A stretch of 9,662 nucleotides of DNA from Chloroflexota bacterium (GTDB taxonomy: Bacteria; Chloroflexota; Anaerolineae; Promineifilales; Promineifilaceae): the NCBI GenBank assembly GCA_020353135.1, contig CP070688.1, positions 3,773,111 through 3,782,772 on the forward strand, given 5' to 3'. A model generated the notes under the pieces. That model made no database searches, was not told the origin of the DNA, and saw nothing but the letters and a program-made list of their open reading frames with translations. Below are positions 6,657-9,662 of the stretch, piece after piece. The first letter of the stretch is position 1; each line of letters starts with the position of its first letter. A program made the translations under genes and the position numbers.

Positions 6657-7594
6657 CCGGACTCTCGATCGGCATAGGCGGCCAAAGCCTCGCGCACCCA
6701 AAGGCCGTCGTCGTGGGCCTTGCGCCGGGCAGCCATACGCTCGGCGTTGCAGGGACCGTCTCCCTTCACTACCCGCCAAAACTCATCCCAATCAATCGGC
6801 CCGGACACCCAGTTGTCACTCTCTTCTTCGTAGCGCAGATCCGGGTCGGGCACGCTCAAGCCCAGCAGATGAATCTCGGGTACGAGCTCGTTGACGAACT
6901 CCTGGCGCAGCGTATCGTTGCTGCGCGTCTTGATGCCCCAACTCGTCAGCACGGCGCTGTTGGTCGAGGTCTCGTCCGGCAAACCAAACATCATCAGGGT
7001 CGGCCACCACCAGCGATTTATGGCGTCCTGGACCATGGCCTTCTGTTCGGGCGTGCCCTGGGCGTAGCGAATGACCATCTCCTTGCCCTGCTTCATGTGA
7101 AAGCCTTCTTCGGCGCTGATACGGACCATGGCCCGCGAATAAGGACCATAAGAGCAGCGGGCCAGCATGGTCTGGTTTTTGATTGCCGCGCCATCCACCA
7201 GCCAGCCGATAACGCCGATGTCGGCCCAATTCAAGGTAGGATAATTGAAGACGCTGGCGTACTTGGCCCGGCCGCTCAACAAGGCGTCAAGCATCTCCTC
7301 GCGGCTGATACCCAAGGTCTCGGCCGCATGGTACAGGTACTGGCCGTGCCCGGCTTCATCCTGGACCTTGGCCAGCAAGATCATCTTGCGCCGCAAATTG
7401 GGCGCCTAGTTGATCCAGGCGCCTTCCGGCAGCATGCCGACCACCTCGCTGTGTGCGTGCTGCGAGATCATGCGGATCAGTTGCCGCCGGTACTCGTCGG
7501 GCATCCAATCCCCTGGCTCGATCTTCTCGCCCCGGGCGATGCGCCGCTCAAACTCTTGTAGCTCTTCGTCGAGATCAGGCCGTTTCTCTGTCAT
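6653..7594 (-). pseudogene. paaA: paaA, epoxidase catalytic subunit, interrupted by an amber codon
   Basis: PaaA is the di-iron oxygenase subunit that epoxidises the ring of phenylacetyl-CoA. Two pieces in one frame together give 313 codons against 309 in E. coli. Codons 1-62 match the N-terminus ([31 protein letters not shown]); codon 63 is TAG (7408-7406); codons 64-313 match the rest ([59 protein letters not shown]). The metal ligands would be Glu50, Glu80, His83, Asp134, Glu163 and His166, all present. The aligned E. coli segment is WITRAP, so the TAG replaces exactly one residue without a frameshift. An ATG at 7384 could restart translation eight codons later, but that fragment would lack Glu50. 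The ATG at 7594 is preferred over 7609 because of an AAAGAGA stretch before it. It could be a real nonsense mutation, a readthrough site, or a sequence error. Confidence 0.88.
7401..7423 (-). repeat. paaA: Hairpin enclosing the paaA amber codon
   Basis: GGCGCCTAG (7401-7409) and CCAGGCGCC (7415-7423) form a 9-base inverted repeat around a 5-base loop. In the paaA mRNA all nine pairs can form, one being a G-U wobble at the U of UAG. With C in place of that U (codon CAG, Gln) the stem would be perfect Watson-Crick. Confidence 0.6.
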
Positions 7595-7604
7595 GGGTCT
7601 CTTT

Positions 7605-7634
7605 ATCATAACAATGATCGGCCATACGAACCAA
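7605..7634 (-). promoter_or_regulatory. Probable promoter of the paa operon
   Basis: Read on the - strand, TATGAT (7610-7605) matches the -10 consensus at five of six bases, and TTGGTT (7634-7629) is a partial -35 box with an 18-base spacer. Ten bases separate the -10 box from the preferred paaA ATG at 7594, so the leader would be only a few bases long. Confidence 0.42.
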
Positions 7635-7649
7635 TGCCGTATGACCGAT
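7617..7649. promoter_or_regulatory. Operator-like inverted repeat upstream of paaA
   Basis: ATCGGCCATACG (7617-7628) and CGTATGACCGAT (7638-7649) are inverted copies matching at 11 of 12 positions, with a 9-base spacer, so the half-site centres are 21 bases, about two helical turns, apart. The spacer includes the candidate -35 box of the paa promoter (7629-7634). This geometry suits a dimeric repressor, such as a PaaR/PaaX-type regulator responding to phenylacetyl-CoA, but no regulator gene is in the window and the protein is unknown. Confidence 0.5.
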
Positions 7650-7739
7650 TACCCACGGTGGTTCTTGGCCATGTCATCCGCTCTCGTCCGCGTCCCATCT
7701 TCTTGGCAACGCACGGCTCGCGCCCGGCCTCCTAATCAA

Positions 7740-8000
7740 CTAGAAAAGAATTCCGGCCAGGATACGGCGCAGGAATAGTAGCCCGAACATCAGGATCATT
7801 GGGCTGAAGTCGACGCCGCCGCTCTGTGGCATTAGGTTGCGAATGGGCTGCAGCAGCGGCTCGGTCAGCCGGAAAACCCAGGACCGGAGTTGATAGCCGC
7901 CAATATTGGTCCAGGATAGGACCATCCGGGCCATCAGCAAGATGAATATGCCCCAGTAAAGCAAATTGAACAGACTACTGAATAATTCTGCTGGATTCAT
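7740..8000 (-). CDS. yggT: YggT family membrane protein
   Basis: An 86-residue integral membrane protein of the YggT family, whose molecular role is not well established; relatives are linked to osmotic stress, cell division or chloroplast membrane organisation. Two membrane segments are visible, about residues 5-28 and 63-84. The conserved loop between them contains RMVLSW (25-30), TEPLLQPIRNLMP (46-58) and the GGVDFSPMI motif (61-69), all typical of the family. The length is normal for the single-repeat form; E. coli YggT has two such repeats. The ATG at 8000 is preceded by GAGG (8011-8008), seven bases away. It follows yggS by 17 bases and is surely cotranscribed with it, an arrangement common in many bacteria. 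It ends in TAG at 7742-7740, at the expected C-terminus. Between it and paaA are 145 bases; the half nearest yggT (about 7650-7739) shows nothing recognisable. Confidence 0.9.
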   Translation of the reverse strand: MNPAELFSSLFNLLYWGIFILLMARMVLSWTNIGGYQLRSWVFRLTEPLLQPIRNLMPQSGGVDFSPMILMFGLLFLRRILAGILF

Positions 8001-8017
8001 GTATATTCCTCGTTCTG

Positions 8018-8761
8018 TTAGAGGCGCGGGCCAAATATGGCTCGGCCGACACGAATATGCGTCGCGCCTTCCTCTATCGCTATCTCAAAATCGTCGGTCA
8101 TGCCCATTGAGAGCTTTGACCATTGGCCGTCCGGTTCGGCATCCTGCAGCCATTGGGCCAACTCGCGCATGCGCCGGAAGACCGAACGAATCACGTCTTC
8201 TTCGGCAAGCCAGGGCGCCATGGTCATGAGCCCCAGCGGGACCAATCCGGGCAGGTCAATCACCAGGCGCGCCATTTGCTGCAGCGCTTGCTTCTGTTCT
8301 CCAGATGCTTCCCAGTCTCTGCAATCAAGGCCAGACTTGCTAGCCTCCCCGGAGAGATTGACCTCGACGAACACCGGCAAAGGTTTCGACTCGCTCCGGC
8401 CGTTCTCGACCAGTCGCCGCGACAGCCTGTTGGCGATCTTGGTCCGATCCAGAGCGTGAAAGACGTCGGCCGCGTCGGCGACCAGGTTCGTCTTGCGACT
8501 TTGCAGAGCGCCGATAGCGTGCCAGCTTATGCCCGAATCCGGGCCTAGCGCCGTTTCTACCGCCGGCCGTTTGCCAACCAATTCCTCGGCCCGGTTCTCG
8601 CCAAACTGGCGCATTCCGGCTTGATAGGCGGCCACGACTGTCTCGGCCGGCCAGGTCTTGGTTACCGTCACCAGGGTGATATCCTCAGCCTGCCGGCCAG
8701 ATCGTTCCGCGGCGGCATCTATACGTTCGAGGACTGCCTGGTATCGTCCTTCAATGCTCAT
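8018..8761 (-). CDS. yggS: YggS/PLPBP family pyridoxal-phosphate homeostasis protein
   Basis: A 247-residue cytosolic protein that binds pyridoxal 5'-phosphate and keeps vitamin B6 and amino/keto acid pools balanced; it has no known catalytic reaction. Lys35 in VTVTKTWP is the PLP-binding lysine (Lys36 in E. coli). Other signatures are FGENRAEEL, WHAIGALQSRK, VNLSGEASKSG, LMTMAP, and the phosphate-binding end LSMGMTDDFEIAIEEGATHIRVG near the C-terminus. The length is normal. The ATG at 8761 is chosen over a TTG at 8770 because the TTG overlaps the -10 box and the family starts near MSIEGRYQ. There is no Shine-Dalgarno sequence; a strong extended -10 box lies eight bases before the ATG, pointing to a leaderless mRNA. 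It is the first gene of a yggS-yggT pair. Confidence 0.94.
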   Translation of the reverse strand: MSIEGRYQAVLERIDAAAERSGRQAEDITLVTVTKTWPAETVVAAYQAGMRQFGENRAEELVGKRPAVETALGPDSGISWHAIGALQSRKTNLVADAADVFHALDRTKIANRLSRRLVENGRSESKPLPVFVEVNLSGEASKSGLDCRDWEASGEQKQALQQMARLVIDLPGLVPLGLMTMAPWLAEEDVIRSVFRRMRELAQWLQDAEPDGQWSKLSMGMTDDFEIAIEEGATHIRVGRAIFGPRL

Positions 8762-8769
8762 ATACGGCA

Positions 8770-8778
8770 ATTATAGCA
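8770..8778 (-). promoter_or_regulatory. Extended -10 promoter of yggS, leaderless
   Basis: On the - strand, TGCTATAAT (8778-8770) is a perfect extended -10 element. No good -35 box is seen, and extended -10 promoters can do without one. The box ends eight bases before the yggS ATG, so transcription should start at or within two bases of it. Confidence 0.58.
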
Positions 8779-8824
8779 GAGCGGTTGCAGAAATTAGTTG
8801 GAGGTATGTTAGAGCCGTCGCAAC

Positions 8825-8858
8825 AGACCTACCGGGTTTTGGGAAACACCGTAGGTCT
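8825..8858 (-). terminator. Long hairpin after the sugar dehydrogenase stop
   Basis: AGACCTACCGGGTTT (8825-8839) pairs with the segment 8844-8858 at 13 of 15 positions around the 4-base loop TGGG. It lies five bases beyond the dehydrogenase TAG on the - strand and before the yggS promoter. No U-run follows on either strand, so it may be an RNA-stabilising hairpin or an atypical terminator. The long symmetrical stem could also be a copy of a dispersed intergenic palindrome. Confidence 0.5.
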
Positions 8859-8863
8859 AAAGT

Positions 8864-9662
8864 CTATCCTGTGTACTGTATTCGGAAAATGATCCCGGTC
8901 GCATAGTCGGTGACGTACAATGCGCCGTCTGGGCCAACGGTCAGGTCGATGGGCTGGGCGAAGCCGGTGGCAAATTGGCTGATCTCCGACCTCTCCGCGT
9001 CGACGCGCATTACGTTCTGGGCCCCTTCAAAGGAGCTCCACAGGATGAGGAACAGATCGTCATAGTAGCCCGGGAACGCTTCGTGATGATAAGCGGTGAT
9101 GCCAGCCGCGGCGCTATGAGGCATCAATTCAAACAACGGTGGGATGACCTCGACTCCTTCAGGGGCGCTGAAACAGTTGGGGCAATCATACCAAGGGTAG
9201 CCGTGCTCGCCGCCGGGCATGACTCGATGTAGCTCGTCCGGCGGATTGTCAAGGTTGCGATCGCCGTCGCGGCCGTTGTCGGTGGCGTACAGCTCGCCCC
9301 TGGCGTCCCAGGCGATGTCATAAGGATTGCGAAAGCCGCGGGCATAGTTCTCGACCAGGCTGCCGTCAGGCGCGAAGCGTAAAATAGAAGCCTCCAGCGG
9401 GTGGCGCTGGTCCAACTCGCCCTGGCCATCCACGGTCAGGATCTCGCCGTGATCGGCCCGGCCGCCGACGCCGACATAGCCATAACCGTCCGGACCGAAG
9501 GCGATGCCATTGGGCCCATGCATGCCCACGTAACAGCAGGGCAAGCCGTCGAAAAGCGTCGTGGCCCGGCCGTCTTCGATCACCGAAACCTGGCCTTCAC
9601 CATTTACATTGGCGTCGACGACCCGGCTTGACACGAAAAGCCGGTCCGATCCCGGCTGGAAG
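8864..9662 (-). CDS. PQQ-dependent sugar dehydrogenase-like beta-propeller, 5' end missing
   Basis: The C-terminal 266 residues of a secreted six-bladed propeller protein of the soluble glucose/sorbosone dehydrogenase type, which oxidises sugars with pyrroloquinoline quinone. The frame is open to the window edge, so the signal peptide, N-terminal blades and probably some active-site residues are outside; the GTG at 9634 is internal. Blade repeats are visible as GPNGIAFGPDGYGYV, FRNPYDIAWDARGELYATDNG and FAQPIDLTVGPDGALYVTDY, each with the N/Q-P-x-D/G-I/L pattern. GEHGYPWYDCPNC is the typical loop after the PPDELHRVMPG segment. Four cysteines occur as CC and CxxC in the visible part, consistent with disulfides in an exported protein. 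Some relatives act only as sugar-binding propellers, so enzymatic activity is not assured. It ends in TAG followed by a hairpin. The partner electron acceptor is not in the window. Confidence 0.8.
   Translation of the reverse strand, partial: FQPGSDRLFVSSRVVDANVNGEGQVSVIEDGRATTLFDGLPCCYVGMHGPNGIAFGPDGYGYVGVGGRADHGEILTVDGQGELDQRHPLEASILRFAPDGSLVENYARGFRNPYDIAWDARGELYATDNGRDGDRNLDNPPDELHRVMPGGEHGYPWYDCPNCFSAPEGVEVIPPLFELMPHSAAAGITAYHHEAFPGYYDDLFLILWSSFEGAQNVMRVDAERSEISQFATGFAQPIDLTVGPDGALYVTDYATGIIFRIQYTG

Noticed and set aside
6657..6779. N-terminal extension of paaB (41 codons)
   Set aside because: It overlaps the paaA C-terminus in another frame. PaaB similarity begins at the GTG at 6656, which forms a GTGA overlap.
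7406..7408. Genome-wide recoding of TAG as an amino acid
   Set aside because: TAG also ends glycerate kinase, yggT and the sugar dehydrogenase at the positions expected from their families, so TAG works as a stop here.
6713..7561. A 282-codon open frame on the + strand opposite paaA
   Set aside because: It is a shadow of paaA, whose motifs are unmistakable on the other strand. It has no domain signature, and its length reflects GC-rich third positions.
8806..8892. A 28-codon frame (MLEPSQQ...) on the + strand preceded by GGAGG
   Set aside because: The GGAGG is only one base from the ATG, too close to work. The frame runs through the hairpin and into the dehydrogenase 3' end, and it has no recognisable features.

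Overview
The window looks like ordinary chromosomal DNA of a high-GC aerobic bacterium. I favour Chloroflexota (Anaerolineae/Caldilineae-like). The reasons are the type of uracil-DNA glycosylase, the metal-ligand-rich PaaC, the threonine/proline-rich lipoprotein linker, heptad repeats between genes, and several promoters lying directly on start codons. The assignment is inference. No mobile element, tRNA, rRNA or CRISPR array was seen.

The left half is read on the + strand. It holds the 3' end of a uracil-DNA glycosylase gene (1-426), a heptanucleotide repeat array (431-488), a solute-binding lipoprotein (525-1838), a glycerate 2-kinase of the MOFRL family (1858-3204), more heptad repeats (3205-3232 and 3297-3338), and a phosphohexomutase (3358-4785). 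These are genes of sugar and sugar-acid uptake and metabolism plus DNA repair.

The right half is read on the - strand and converges on the mutase with only 34 bases between stops. In transcription order it holds the 3' part of a secreted PQQ-type sugar dehydrogenase (9662-8864), a hairpin, yggS (8761-8018), yggT (8000-7740), an operator-like dyad with a promoter, and a tightly overlapping paaA-paaB-paaC-paaD operon (7594-4820). The paa operon encodes the phenylacetyl-CoA 1,2-epoxidase core and its maturation factor. The paaE reductase gene is not here.

The paa operon carries the most interesting observations. paaA has one in-frame amber codon (codon 63) with perfect family similarity on both sides and no frameshift. 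The amber lies in a 9-bp hairpin. PaaC keeps all six di-iron ligand positions of PaaA at identical spacing, although the E. coli PaaC has lost most of them. PaaB is twice the usual length because its domain is tandemly duplicated. A 12-bp inverted repeat with 21-bp centre-to-centre spacing brackets the probable -35 box of the operon. Three genes (the lipoprotein, paaA and yggS) have -10-like boxes 7 to 10 bases before the start codon, which suggests leaderless or nearly leaderless mRNAs.
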